This document shows, piece by piece, positions 12,301 through 20,705 of a DNA stretch of 64,000 nt. The notes beneath the pieces were generated by a model that was not told the origin of the DNA, made no database searches, and saw nothing but the letters and a program-made list of their open reading frames with translations. Each line of letters begins with the position of its first letter. Positions within the stretch are counted from its first letter, which is position 1. The stretch spans positions 806,001 through 870,000 of the forward strand of contig JAZGUH010000280.1 of assembly GCA_037893225.1 (NCBI GenBank), read 5' to 3'. Both the position numbers and the translations under genes were made by a program. This DNA is from Hippasteria phrygiana (lineage: Eukaryota; Echinodermata; Asteroidea; Valvatida; Goniasteridae).

Positions 12301-13912
12301 CGTCCAATAACCATTGATGTTTGGCACTGTGGTTAACAAATTGTAAAAATTTCACTTGAAATTGATGAGCATAAAACTTTCGGCTTTTGTCAAATCTTAA
12401 GTATACTTGAGACTGTTATTTTTTTTTCGATCTAAAACAAATTTATTTGTGACTGCCAATTTTAGGTTTTGCCTTTGCAAAGATAAAAGAGCACGACGTG
12501 GTATCTTCCAGGTAAGAATAAAAAAATATTGCGTGAAAATATATTAATTGAACTAGCTCCCGATTTGGCTCTACATAAGATATACATGCAAAACTACTGA
12601 TGTAAAACAATAGACAGTGACATTGTTTGAAGTACATTAACAACATAGCAGTCCTGCAAACAATTCCCCAATTCATTTCAAAGCAATGAAGCTCATCCAA
12701 TTTTTAATCCACTTTTATTGGTAACTGAGAATTAAATACTGACTAACATCTCAAGAGAAAAAGACCAGCCCCAGTATCAATTGAAGAAACATGTTATTTC
12801 TATAATTTTTGGACCACAACTGCATGTTGGGAATTTTGTAATTTTACGGGCCATCCCATCCCGTGCATTCATTAGTGTGTACAAATAATGCTTTTATGCT
12901 ACTCAAATCATTGTATATGAATAGCAAAAGTATTCAGAAAATAATACAGAGGTTGAGATTTAGTATAGTATGTGTGCGTGGGTGTGGGTGTGTAAATACC
13001 GGCAATCGCGGACCTCCTATTGTCCCTCTTTTTCGCAAGGCCTCCCATATGTTTTGTACACGATTTTCAATCGTGGACGTTCTGTCAATCGTGGACCCTT
13101 TGTCGACGCCCTAACCCTTTTGTCCCTAGTCCACAATTGTCGGTATTTACAAACGCACACCCTCACGCACACACCCAGTCATGTAAACGGGTGCAATCGT
13201 GGACCTCCCATTGTTCCTCTTTTGTTTATACTCTAACTTTTTCGGAAGGCCTCCCATTGGTTTTGTACACGATTTTCAATCGTGGACGTTAGGTCAAACG
13301 TGGACCCCTTTGTCTGCGCCCGAATTCTTTTGTCCTAGGTCCACGATTGCCGGCATATACAAACTCACACAAAGTTACAAATCTCAACCTCTCTAATATT
13401 GCAGAATATACTACAGTATACTAATAGTATTCTACATATTCTACATAGCAGACTCACCTTGTATGAAAGGTGCTGATGTAGAGATTCCCCGGACGACCAA
13501 GTGCTATTAAATTGATATAAAATAATAATTGTATTATATTGTTAGACTAATTGTCGTAAAGTAAATTAATTTAGAACAACACGGATTCAGTATATCCGTT
13601 CGTCGAATGAGGTTTAAACACACCTGTATTTTCCTACAGAACAAGGGAAATATGATTCTCCTTCTTCAAAGTTCAGATTTGTAAAATATCGTTGCACCAG
13701 TCATGGGGCAGGATTCGACCGTATACTGACATCTTTGCACGTGCAAATGCCGAACCGTAGGCCTACAGAAACAACAGATTCATTTTACATGATGTTTCAC
13801 TAGAGGAGATTTTTTCCACAAAAATGTAAGATATTCAAAAATTTAAATTCACGAATCAAATAGTTATACTCACGGATATTAGAACAGTCAGCGCTCCTTG
13901 AAGCCACATCAT
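303..13912 (-). CDS. Gene A: WxxW/LamG/Ig modular surface or secreted protein, 3' end outside window
   Basis: This is a spliced gene model of 13 well-supported exons plus one tentative exon, read on the minus strand. Predicted order by residue: signal peptide and linker 1-28, WxxW domain 29-117, LamG-like 118-361, Ig-like 362-462, WxxW 463-556, WxxW 557-650, LamG-like 651-848, Ig-like 849-947, Thr/Ser-rich stalk 948-1032. Every module begins and ends in phase 1, and each WxxW module is cut by one phase-0 intron. All junctions have GT donors and AG acceptors and the phases agree, apart from one base missing in the exon at 7792-7989. WxxW is the cysteine-rich module of gel-forming mucins and CILP. 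LamG and Ig modules usually bind glycans or proteins outside cells. The stalk suggests a membrane anchor beyond the left edge, which I cannot see. The function is unknown; a cell-surface or mucus-associated recognition or adhesion role is inference. Confidence 0.85.
621..684. repeat. MITE arm, TTTCACAT...GCGCACTTCCG family
   Basis: The segment TTTCACATAAACACCGTCTG, GCGCACTTCCG and GAGGCTCTCAGTGCT matches, in reverse, the arm at 1843-1907. The complete palindromic member is at 11054-11272; other arms are at 8092-8160 and 30705-30785. Confidence 0.6.
770..1023 (-). CDS. Gene A exon 13: Thr/Ser-rich stalk
   Basis: The exon follows TTTTATTTCAG in phase 1 and encodes a mucin-like Thr/Ser/Pro-rich stretch (for example TTPEVTTVSFPTT). 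A strong GTAAGC donor at 769-764 ends it in phase 0 (254 nt). If that donor were not used, the frame would stop nine codons later, at 741-743, giving a secreted protein without an anchor. I prefer the spliced form because a donor this good is unlikely by chance, and stalk exons normally precede a membrane helix. Confidence 0.68.
1843..1907. repeat. MITE arm, inverted partner of 621-684
   Basis: AGCACTGAGAGCCTCGCTTT, then CCCGGAAGTGTGCACATCGG, is the reverse complement of the left arm with a few changes. The two arms bracket gene A exon 13. Confidence 0.6.
2122..2418 (-). CDS. Gene A exon 12: second Ig-like domain
   Basis: The 297-nt phase 1-1 exon starts after GTAAACAG. Ig signature: Cys (LEANCTAVC), Trp (VNITWSLYD) and Cys (YIICEAT). 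It has one more Cys in the B-strand region than exon 6. The donor is AGAG|GTTGGT, weaker than the others in this gene but phase-correct. Confidence 0.83.
2501..2573 (-). mobile_element. tRNA-derived SINE fragment
   Basis: It contains the 3' tail AAAGTGAACAAAGAAACTGG and the B-box region as GGATTCAAACCTGCGACCTC on the + strand, so the element reads on the minus strand. It is truncated after the anticodon region. Full-length members are at 15980-16117 and 27897-28040. It lies in the intron before gene A exon 12. Confidence 0.7.
2724..3067. mobile_element. MITE with GTGGCG(C/T)AGCC inverted ends
   Basis: GTGGCGCAGCCAG at the left and CTGGCTACGCCGC at the right are inverted. The interior has purine-rich and pyrimidine-rich halves. 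Relatives with the same ends lie at 54077-54310 and in part at 16349-16453. Confidence 0.5.
3698..4291 (-). CDS. Gene A exon 11: second LamG-like domain
   Basis: The 594-nt phase 1-1 exon lies between ATATTACAG and GTAACC. It contains WSWSVWFQEVAENGQPIL, GWHFLFVSFDGAARVFMDGE and LNVFNRRLCEGEV in order, the strand pattern of LamG/concanavalin-like folds. A short Cys cluster (CYCNVKRSQADCGC) is inserted in the middle. It is more diverged than exon 5. Its first 60 residues are a low-complexity His/Asn/Ala-rich linker. Confidence 0.82.
4669..4858 (-). CDS. Gene A exon 10: third WxxW domain, C-terminal half
   Basis: The 190-nt exon begins HNPVICAAPLMAQC and ends CPDFKVRYACEIL at a GTGAGC donor. 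C-x-D-F-x-V-R-Y-x-C is the closing motif of WxxW domains. Phase 0 in, phase 1 out. This copy shows the ending that exon 8 lacks through its frameshift. Confidence 0.88.
6746..7216. mobile_element. TTAA-flanked MITE, GTGTACACGATTGG family, copy 1
   Basis: Bounded by TTAA on both sides, with inverted ends of the GTGTACATGATTGGTCATTG type and ACCAATCGTGTGCTACC. The centre is a GC-rich palindrome (GTAGCCACGCGCGCCTTGAC). The TTAA target suggests mobilisation by a piggyBac-type transposase. Other copies: 21061-23024 (interrupted) and 44773-45260. It lies in gene A intron 9. Confidence 0.75.
7420..7511 (-). CDS. Gene A exon 9: third WxxW domain, N-terminal half
   Basis: The 92-nt exon encodes VNVWWSDFFNVSSS and a following acidic stretch, ending THIRQ at a GTAAGT donor. 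W-W-S-D-F-F is a variant of W-x-x-W-F. Phase 1 in, phase 0 out, as in the other two N-half exons. It is only 280 nt from exon 8, so WxxW 2 and 3 look like a local tandem duplication. Confidence 0.82.
7792..7989 (-). CDS. Gene A exon 8: second WxxW domain, C-terminal half, with a one-base frameshift
   Basis: The exon carries LCRVPAGIQCRAKYSRIAW, then Cys-rich sequence ending WCFDYEVRF, a near-perfect WxxW second half. In this family the end should read RFLCP. Here the bases after RF read CTTGTCCTAACG then the GTGAGG donor, which gives LVLT and phase 0. One extra base would restore FLCPN and the phase 1 that exon 9 needs. The exon is therefore 198 nt where 199 is expected. Causes could be an assembly or read error, a polymorphism or a real disabling mutation. 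A weak downstream donor (GTTAAT) would also restore the phase but loses the final cysteine. The acceptor has two nearby AGs. Confidence 0.82.
8092..8160. repeat. MITE arm, GCGCACTTCC family
   Basis: AATTTCACATAAGCCACGTC then TGCGCACTTCC matches the arms at 621-684 and 11054-11110. No opposite arm was found close by. Confidence 0.45.
8338..8420 (-). CDS. Gene A exon 7: second WxxW domain, N-terminal half
   Basis: The 83-nt exon contains LSWTKWYSRDSPEDGQEVES, the most canonical WxxW start in the window (W-T-K-W, then D-x-P and a Gly-acidic turn). It enters in phase 1. The donor GAG|GTTTGG gives phase 0 and joins well to exon 8. A GTAGAT site eight bases downstream would give phase 2 and is less likely. 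Confidence 0.85.
8591..8697. mobile_element. MITE fragment, GGCGGTATGCGCACGCATCG family
   Basis: It shares GGCGGTATGCGCACGCATCG and GTGTTTTGCA with the complete palindromic copy at 27581-27732, in the same order. A flanking GTGACGTCA with GAGGGC-type sequence is also shared. Confidence 0.55.
8906..9030. mobile_element. Near-perfect palindromic MITE
   Basis: TTAGCCTTTTAGAGGTATGG at the left is exactly inverted at the right, and the arms run on through GGCGGACACAATAGGAGGGC into GCTATTT. The arms are about 55 bp each with a short loop, so the DNA can form a strong hairpin. Relatives: 20605-20705 and 62443-62480. Confidence 0.8.
9235..9380. mobile_element. Inverted pair of tRNA-derived SINE tails
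   Basis: Two partial SINEs face each other: one reads minus (AAAGTGAACAAATAAAAACT, then GGGATTCGAACCTGCGACCT) and one reads plus (AGGTTCGAATTCC, then TTTGTTCACTTTGAAAA). Both are truncated near the anticodon region where they meet. Confidence 0.7.
9404..9706 (-). CDS. Gene A exon 6: first Ig-like domain
   Basis: A 303-nt symmetrical phase 1-1 exon between TATTTAG and GTACGT. It has the Ig pattern of Cys (LVLECLAKG), Trp (SIQWLSS) and Cys (DIIICEAV) with spacing typical of a V/I-set fold, and N-x-T sites. It is the partner of the Ig-like exon at 2122-2418, and the ends are alike (IICEA in both). Confidence 0.87.
9871..10602 (-). CDS. Gene A exon 5: first LamG-like (concanavalin-type) domain
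   Basis: The 732-nt single-exon module enters in phase 1 after GCATTTAG and leaves in phase 1 at GTGCGT. The core CPNGFTVTFWLRV, a later LWEMWTVTAEFG strand, VYKDGEAV and ALSDLSVYDEPLS near the end are the beta-strand pattern of LamG_3/concanavalin-like folds. Several N-x-S/T sites are present (NVSN, NTTS, NVTM, NTTV). It would act extracellularly. The ligand is unknown. It shares its place in the WxxW-LamG-Ig block with exon 11 but is longer by about 46 residues. Confidence 0.85.
10640..10965 (+). mobile_element. Decayed SINE, second family
   Basis: The stretch GGTATGGTGCTTGTGTCCTT, then TCCACCCAGGAGTA, then GCCTGATGAGCAGGTGTAAT, matches in order the element at 39293-39625. The body is degraded. 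It lies in the intron between gene A exons 4 and 5. Confidence 0.45.
11054..11272. mobile_element. Complete palindromic MITE of the GCGCACTTCC family
   Basis: The left end GGAATTTCACATTAGCCCCA is mirrored by CGGAAGTGCGCAGATCGG and GCTATTTTCG at the right. The centre has ATTCATTCATGCATGAATGA, itself a palindrome. It lies in the intron between gene A exons 4 and 5. Confidence 0.6.
11582..11753 (-). CDS. Gene A exon 4: first WxxW domain, C-terminal half
   Basis: The 172-nt exon starts ILDDDCTFPIRTKCRF and ends near LESQFFCPISE before a GTGAGT donor. The C...P...KCR start and the FFCP end fit the second half of a WxxW domain, although the usual D-Y-x-V-R-F is replaced by N-L-E-S-Q-F, so this copy is the most diverged. 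Phase 0 in, phase 1 out. A second AG six bases further into the exon could serve as an alternative acceptor. Confidence 0.82.
12232..12326 (-). CDS. Gene A exon 3: first WxxW domain, N-terminal half
   Basis: The 95-nt exon encodes NGYWTPWYNLDSLQYETSF and the rest of the half-domain. The WTPW motif followed by an acidic stretch is the hallmark of the mucin-2 WxxW module. It enters in phase 1 after ACCACAG and leaves in phase 0 at GTAAGA, matching the other two WxxW N-half exons at 8338-8420 and 7420-7511. Confidence 0.88.
12997..13356. repeat. Two tandem GCAATCGTGGAC palindromic units
   Basis: Each unit opens with a form of GCAATCGTGGACCTCC and closes with GTCCACGATTGCCGG, with GATTTTCAATCGTGGACG in the middle. 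Units: 12997-13148 and about 13193-13356. A third copy lies inside the transposon at 21281-22854. Copies sit in GT/CA-rich context. It lies in gene A intron 2. Confidence 0.65.
13458..13503 (-). CDS. Gene A exon 2: end of signal peptide and linker
   Basis: A 46-nt exon between an AG acceptor (after TTTAATAG) and a GTGAGT donor. It encodes HLVVRGISTSAPFIQ plus one base, entering in phase 0 and leaving in phase 1. It has no domain of its own and links the signal peptide to the first WxxW module. Confidence 0.7.
13874..13912 (-). CDS. Gene A exon 1: start codon and signal peptide
   Basis: The reading frame MMWLQGALTVLIS is short, hydrophobic and signal-peptide-like, and ends at a consensus GTGAGT donor in phase 0. 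The start has a purine at -3 (AACATG). A second ATG follows at once, so either methionine could initiate. The length (39 nt) and phase fit exon 2. Confidence 0.8.
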
Positions 13913-13984
13913 GTTAGTACAAAAACAAAGTGGTTCTTGTCTCGTGAAACAAATAATGTCTGATAAACAAGACTTCAGCTTCGA

Positions 13985-13991
13985 TTAAATA
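13985..13991 (-). promoter_or_regulatory. Possible TATA-like box of gene A
   Basis: TATTTAA on the minus strand lies about 73 bp upstream of the gene A start codon, which would place transcription start near 13955 with a 5' UTR of about 40 nt. Only position and match support it. Confidence 0.2.
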
Positions 13992-14576
13992 GAAACGAGA
14001 ATGTCCAACTGCATTCGATACAACCTTTCACAGCTTTAAAAACCGACGATGGAAGTATACCATAATAAAAGCCTATACGTCGGTATTCGCTTTCTCCACA
14101 GCAGCGAATCGGACGTCAAAATGGTTTTATGCCTCATCCGATTCCGAGTGAAGATACATCAGCATAGATCTTAAGGAGGATTTTGTTTTTCGCCAGATGG
14201 ATTTATAGTTTCGAATCGAGCAGTGATTTAAACACAAGCGTTAAAAGCACTCTCGGATAACGATAAAAGGCGCGTTTTTAGTACATTATGAAAACTTATG
14301 CTCTCAGTGGGTCTACACGAACACTTAGTCAGTCTGGGTGAGTTTTAATATCACATGAGAACAGTTCAAGTGTTGAAACGTCGTCTATTAGCTTTATATC
14401 AAAAGAAGGTGTTGGGTTCCCAGACGAACAAAGCCTGGGTGACCTCTCAAGACGTTGATCAAACCTCGAGCGCGAGTCGGAGACACGAACGCACAACGGG
14501 ATTTGATTGGTCCGCTTGATATTAAACGCGACTGGCAAACGTGAGCAAACAGTTGGTACTATTGTGTTTACCAACG

Positions 14577-15975
14577 TACCTCGAGGGCTTTTTGGTTTTG
14601 CTGCAAGACATTTATTTTGGGAGATCGAGTTTTAAAATGTTACCATGGAAACATTTGAGATCCGCGTGGTAGTTTCTTGTCTCGTATTTTATCGGGTAAG
14701 TCATGGCGATTTAATTGCCTGCACGTGTAAGACATTACGTCGTTGGGATTTCAGGGAAACAACATTGAGCATGGAGTGTGTTGTTTCAGAACGAGCAGTA
14801 AGGTCTGGTAAAATCATGGTAATTGTGTACTGCTAGGCTACTTTTAAAGGATCCAGAAATTAATTAATGAACTAGATTTTGTGTCGCGGCTTAAACAGAA
14901 TAAGAAAATGTTTGGTTGCGGTACCCATCCACTGCTATAATTATTGGATTCGAACCAGCCGGCCGACTCCGGCAAGCTCGGTCGTCGAGTAGTACATCCG
15001 TACTAGAAAGCAGGAGGTCGTGGGTTCGAGTCTCACCCGAGTGATTCTTTTCCAAATAATCTCTCGGGACAACACTGAGTACAAAGCGTTTATAAAATAC
15101 GTTGGTTAAGGGCAACAAACTTAAACCATGCCGACGCAAAATTCTATCTTATGAATAAGAAAACCTTTGATAAAACGAATTTGTTTTTGCCTCGAGAAGT
15201 TGTTTACCCAGGAATGTTGCCGTGGAAACAGTTAAAGTTCGCGTGACCGTTTGTTGTGGTACCGTGCAATATTACATGGATTTTTAGGAAAATAGTATCT
15301 TTGCATGCAGCATGTTCTATTTTCGGAAAGGCAGCAATGTATTTTGCCAATCAATAAGGCTCGACTCTGTGCTTTAAGAAATGGACATCGTAGTCACCTT
15401 CGCATATAGACACTTGATGCAATGAAAAAGTCATCATCGATCTCGATGGACCACCGCCATTAAGGCTTAATAAAAATATACTGTTTGTTATAATCGTTGT
15501 CATTAAGAACTACAATATGTCACGGTCACTGCTATTGTGTAATTATATTTAAGGATTCTGAATAACCTAGTTTTTAAAGCTTCATCTTTATCTCTCGGTT
15601 TTGAAAATAGATACAATCTTTAAATGGCACGACGCTTTTACCTCGTTACCAAAGAAACATTTGAAATCCGTGTAGTACCCTGTTATGGTATTTGTCCCTT
15701 CCCTGTTATACCAGTAATTCATTGATTGCCTGCATTATACAATACGTTCGGGCAAACAAGAGCTTTGTCCTATAAACGTGTTTTCAGTTTCAGAATGCGG
15801 GTGGGGCGTTTTGTATTCACAATGATAAAGCTTAATAAAATCCATGGTAAGCTTTTTTTCTTAATTGGACTAACCACTTATCATCATGGTTACTGCTAGT
15901 GTGTAACCCTGTTGTTGGATTCAGAATGATTTTTTTTAAATGAAGAAAAGCTCTATCTTTGAAGGTTAAACAAAT
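14577..15975. repeat. Three diverged tandem repeats upstream of gene A
   Basis: The units begin near 14577, 15185 and 15625. Each has a GTTACC(A)-(T/A)GGAAACA-like motif followed by ATTTGAGATCCGCGTGGTAG or a close variant, a TTGCCTGCA segment in units 1 and 3, and an AAGGATTCTGAAT-type segment near the end. They are old and gapped. Confidence 0.5.
14940..15050 (+). mobile_element. tRNA-like SINE head
   Basis: GTGGGTTCGAGTCTCACCCG has a B-box and a T-arm that pairs, preceded by TCGTCGAGTAGTACATCCGT. There is no intact acceptor stem, so this is a retroposed tRNA-like head and not a gene. Confidence 0.4.
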
Positions 15976-15979
15976 CTGT

Positions 15980-16117
15980 AATTTTCAAAGTGAACAAAGA
16001 AACTGGCAGGAGCGGGATTCGAACCTGCGACCTCCGGGTTACCGTACCGGCGCTCTACCAACTGAGCTATCTTGCCCTATGTTGGCGGTCTCCCAAATTG
16101 TCAGTATCTTTGTTCGG
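15980..16117 (-). mobile_element. Full-length tRNA-derived SINE
   Basis: Read on the minus strand it has an almost complete tRNA: GGCAAGATAGCTCAGTTGGT (A box), GAGCG, GCAGGTTCGAATCCCGC (B box), TCCTGCC closing the acceptor stem, then a tail ending TTTGTTCACTTTGAAAATT. The first part, GACAATTTGGGAGACCGCC, belongs to the element. Pol III promoter boxes are intact. Confidence 0.85.
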
Positions 16118-16242
16118 GTGGGCTGTAATTAACTACTTCCATCTGTGAAACATTTGTTTAAAGCACTTTGCATCTATAGAATATTGCTTGCTAAATTTAC
16201 GTAAATCAAGGTTTCGATACCGACACGCCCTCGTATATATGC

Positions 16243-16567
16243 TACACTCTAAATCTAAAACTTCGAATTGGTTTAAAAACAACCAATAGGCCTATAAGTG
16301 GTAGGATTGGTTGATATGTGTCCAACCAATCCAATTGGTTGGACACCAGTGGCGTAGCTAAGGGGGGGGGGGGGGGGGGGGACGTCGCAAACGCAGAATA
16401 AAAAACACTGTGAGCGCCTCCCACTGTAACATCTAGCCCCCCCCCCCCCCCCAGTATTCGCTCCCTATGTACATATAGGACTCGCCGCTGTTGGACACAT
16501 ATCTACCAACAATTGGTTGTTTTAACCAATGTATCGGTTATTTCAACCAATCCGTTTTTAGAGTGTA
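16243..16567. mobile_element. MITE with TACACTCTAAA ends, carrying a second repeat
   Basis: The ends TACACTCTAAATCTAAAA and TTTTTAGAGTGTA are inverted. The arms are rich in AACCAAT/ATTGGTT. A GTGGCGTAGCT poly-G/poly-C repeat (16349-16453) sits in the centre, so this is a nested insertion. A diverged relative lies at about 40985-41128. Confidence 0.6.
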
Positions 16568-18270
16568 GAAGTGGTATGGCCGCTTCGGTGTCTATACAGC
16601 CTGCGATGTCAATGAGCAATGGTATTCAAATTCCAATGACACATGCCACCTGTCGCATTTCATCAAATCAGACACTTCCCCGTCTACACAATGTATGCGG
16701 ACGTATCCACACCTTAAGTGTCCCGATTTATTTGCCCTCAGACTGTATTTGAAGAGCCTTTGCACGGCATGAACCCGAAACCCAATCATTACGGTGCGTG
16801 TGACAATGTGTTTTTATTAGAATCCTATCAAGTGCAAAGCATAATTTATATGGACACGCTTTGCGAGTTGTCTAACTGATAGGTTTAGGCTGTCTGGTGT
16901 TTTTGGCACTGGACCGAGAAACGTCTATATAGTGTAGTCCAACGTGACACTTCGTAGTGGGATAGTCTGGATGTTGCTTTATAGGCCTGATCACCAGCCA
17001 CTTCGTCTATACAGCAAGTATGCAAGCAAGGGAGCCAGCAAGCAAACAAACCAGCAGGCCAACAAGCAAGCGCGATTGAGCAAGCAACAACATTTTCCAA
17101 GTTCATACGATTGCACTGCAGTGATATTTTTCCATTAAGTTTTGTCTTACACCTGTTAGTGTTTATGCCTTTTCATGCATGCCTTTCGTTGTTTTATCGT
17201 TTGCCAATGTCTGTTCATAGGGGACTATAGACCTAAATGTTGTCAACAATGTGTATTTTGTTAATCTTAATGGCAGCACTTAGCCTTGTCTAAAGCGAAT
17301 TTTCATTAAAAGGGTACTGTTAAAAATGTGTCATTTGGAATAGGAGAATTTTGAGATGCTGTTGACACCATACATACAATTTTTTTGCTAGTTCTGGTGA
17401 GAACAATGGAAAAGGACCGGTATGTCTGCTGCCACCAGCGTCTAAAAGTCTCCCATTACAACAATCCAATAAACTTTGGAGTTCAGAGTAAACGATTCAC
17501 TGACCACGTACAGTTCACAATACATGCACGATCAGTTCTGGTACAGTCCAAATATTTGTCAGACAAATATCCAACAAACTTGGACTAAAGAAAGGACTTC
17601 AGGTATTGATGACCTTGTGCAAATATTTGAGGGAGTTGTTTGTGTTAATCGATATTGTAACGCCGTGCCTGCGATCATTCTGAGCTGGTTTGTGTACCGC
17701 ATAGCGCCGTTGTTCTAATCGCCTGTATATATTTCTTCAAATTATGTTTTTGGATTAATATTTTTTTTACAATTTTATCTGTTTAAAAAGGTACCGGTAC
17801 GGACTGTCCTAGTTCCAGTGGGATTTTTACATTTTCTTTTTTTTTGAATTGTCCATAATAATCTCCATAATTGCTTACACCAAACAAACAAGGGATCGAC
17901 CTAACAATTTTACATTAAAGCGTTATAACCGTGTTATAACTGAAATTGTAATTCAATGGATTTTTTCCTACCGGCGAATAACGGACTAAAACTACTGTGA
18001 AAGAAAAAGGACACTGTCTTACTAGTGACTACTCTGCAATCTATGTTTTTGCAGTGTTAAAAGAAATGCAATGCATTATGGGCACATCAATATAGAAACC
18101 CTAATTAGCATAAACATGGAGGATCCCCCTGTGCCTGTTATTTAGTATTACCTGGACCGATCACCATATTCGATAATGGAGGGACTAGGAACCAGTCTAA
18201 ACAAACGGAACGGCATACTTCCGTTACCCTGACACTCAAACAACCTATACCAATGCATGGGTAATTTTGT

Positions 18271-18520
18271 TAAAAAGAAAAATGATACCAAGATCTCCCG
18301 ATTCGATCCAGTACAGGTAGTTTTTGTTCTAGAACCTATTTTGTGAAACCAAGTCGGAGATCATTTGGTCCCGAGGTATAACAAGTATGCTATTATCATG
18401 CTCTTTTCTGCATGGAACGAATGGCCAAGTGACCCGACTTTGCTTTACAAAATAGGCTCTGGAGCAAAAACTACTGCACCGAATCGAGAGGTCTTGGTAT
18501 CATTTTTCTTCTAAAAAGAT
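18271..18520. mobile_element. Palindromic MITE, AATGATACCAAGA family
   Basis: AAGAAAAATGATACCAAGAT at the left and TCTTGGTATCATTTTTCTTC at the right are inverted. The match continues inward through the CTCCCGATTCG and TTTTGTTCTAGAACC regions. Confidence 0.65.
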
Positions 18521-19587
18521 TCTCCATCCATCCGTACAGGTTGTTTGACTCTAAACGTAGTGGAAGTATACCGTTCTGGTTTTTTTTGACCACCCTGTAT
18601 AAATGGCAAAAACCACGTACAAGCCCGATCCCCTTCCGATTCCACACAAGAGTCCACTCCTACTCGTCTGAATGTCTTACCACTTTCAAATCTTTCTTTT
18701 ACAACTTCCTTTTAAAATTTACAATTTTATGGAAGACGGAATTAATCCACAGGATGCGTCTTGTCAACGCTTTCATTTATGTAAGCCCCAAACATGAAAG
18801 AGCTGGGGATTAGCCTTTATGACTAATCTGACAGTATTGGACAGTTTTGTGAGAAAATGTATATAAATCGGACATCTCGTTTCTGGCAATGAACTTTTTT
18901 TCCGGCGCGGGGAGAAAACTGATGTGACTGCTATGGCCTTGAACACAGAAAAATGTATATCCACAGAACGTGGAGCGGCGTACAACACTTTGGTTAATTT
19001 TAAAAAGTTTAATTTGTTTCAGAAACAATAGTTATAGATTGTTGTAGTGTTGATAAGGTTGATATAAAGTGATGAGTACTAGCTTAAACAAATAATTAAC
19101 CACACCCCGAAGGTGCATGCAAAATCTGATTAAAATTGGAGGATTTGGGGACCGTTATGCCTCTTTTTAAGGAATCTCTTCGACTTTATGCTACTGCAAA
19201 TTTACAAGCGCGTTAGCATGTGAGTGAAACTAACTTTTTACTTTTCCGGGGTAAATTTTCTAAATGAACGCCAAAGATACACCTCAGCTTATGAAAACAA
19301 ACAATGATCCCCAGTTATTTATTTAAAGAAAAAAAATAACGAATTCAAAATGTCTGCTGTTAGGGTTTCAAATTAGGAACAGTTTATTGATGACGTATAT
19401 AATCTCTAAGAGGTCCGCCAAAAACCATTAAAATTATATTTACAAGGACGGTACATCGCCTATTCAGTTATACCCGTTGTCAACACTCGTTGCTGTTCAA
19501 GCAAATTTGAAAGGGTAAAAAGAACAGTCAAATATCTATTTTCAAATAAATAAACAAATGAAAATAAGGACGTTGTGAAGACAAGCA

Positions 19588-19699
19588 CACTGCAAACAAA
19601 ATGTGGTGTTAATCTAACACTACGCGGTGTTTATATTGGGTGAATGGTCCAATATAAACACCACATGGGTGTTAATTTTACATCACAGTTTTTGCAGTG
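19588..19699. mobile_element. Short palindromic MITE, CACTGCAAAAACTGTGG family, copy 1
   Basis: The ends CACTGCAAACAAAATGTGG and CACAGTTTTTGCAGTG are inverted, with two nested GTGGTGTT / AACACCAC arms. Four other copies (39389, 39968, 50869, 51786) are very similar. Three of them are flanked by TA, as expected of a mariner/Stowaway-type element. Confidence 0.8.
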
Positions 19700-20604
19700 C
19701 AAGATTAGAACACTGTAAATCCCAATAAAGTGACTGTATATTTTAATGCTTGGTCGGTGTGCGAAAAATATTGTTTTAAGTTTGTGGAAAGAGTGGATGC
19801 CGCATAAAATGGCCAAAAGTGCACTGCTCATTTCGCGAGGGCAAGATAATCACTATTTGATGGTATATCACTTGATATATACGTGGCGATTGTGGATTGT
19901 TTGAAAAATCAATTCTCGTTTAACAAATCCTACAAAACATTACGCCACGAGGTACCATTATCCTTTAGTTTGGTGTCGCTATAACCAATTCTCAAGACGT
20001 ACGTTCAGCAAGTTTCTGGTAAACTTCGAATCAGAATATTTTTTTCACAATAAAAAGACAATTTTATACAGGATATGCATGTACAAGTCAATCGACTTTC
20101 CGTCCGCAAAAAAACCCCCACAATATTTAGGATTTGTTTTCGATATTCTTCAAGTACGAATTGTTCGCTTTGTGAAATTACACCTGGGTGCAAAGAGCAC
20201 GAAACTATATGGACGGATGACGAGTCATCTAAATTAAGTCTCCTAGTTTCAACATCAAGTTTAATTTAAAAACATTCTGCCCTTTCCCCACGTAGTGTAC
20301 GAAGCACTCTGTGGGAAAAAAATCACAAGCTTACTCGCAAAGGATTTGAACCCACGGTATAGTAATTTGGATTTTATTCTGAAATATGGATGTGAACTGG
20401 ATGGGAAAGATTTTACTTTAATAACCCCAACCAAAATAGGTCAGACAGGAATAGAAAAATCTTTGCAAAAACAGCCATTCTTGATATAAACAGTTGTCTA
20501 AACAGATGGCACAAAATGTTTGTTCAAAAAATATGTCAGTAAAATCTGTAGAAATTGAGTACAAAAACATGTGTCTACACTGTACACACAGTATTAAAGT
20601 GAAT

Positions 20605-20665
20605 GCCAATAGGAGGGCGCTATTTGATTTGGGAAAACCTTTTGTGCCATATTGTGTCCGCCAGA

Positions 20666-20698
<33 letters not shown>

Positions 20699-20705
20699 CC
20701 TAATA
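20605..20705. mobile_element. Palindromic MITE relative with poly-A
   Basis: AATAGGAGGGCGCTATTTGA and ATTGTGTCCGCCAGATCT match the arms of the element at 8906-9030, but the right side has been replaced by about 27 As. Confidence 0.6.

Noticed and set aside
12997..13356. CRISPR-like array
   Set aside because: The repeated words are palindromic, unevenly spaced and have no unique spacers, and the genome is eukaryotic.
15980..16117. tRNA gene
   Set aside because: The cloverleaf is good, but the same sequence with a fixed GTTCACTTTGAAAA tail recurs at six or more places, the acceptor stem has a mismatch and the anticodon loop lacks T33. It is a SINE.
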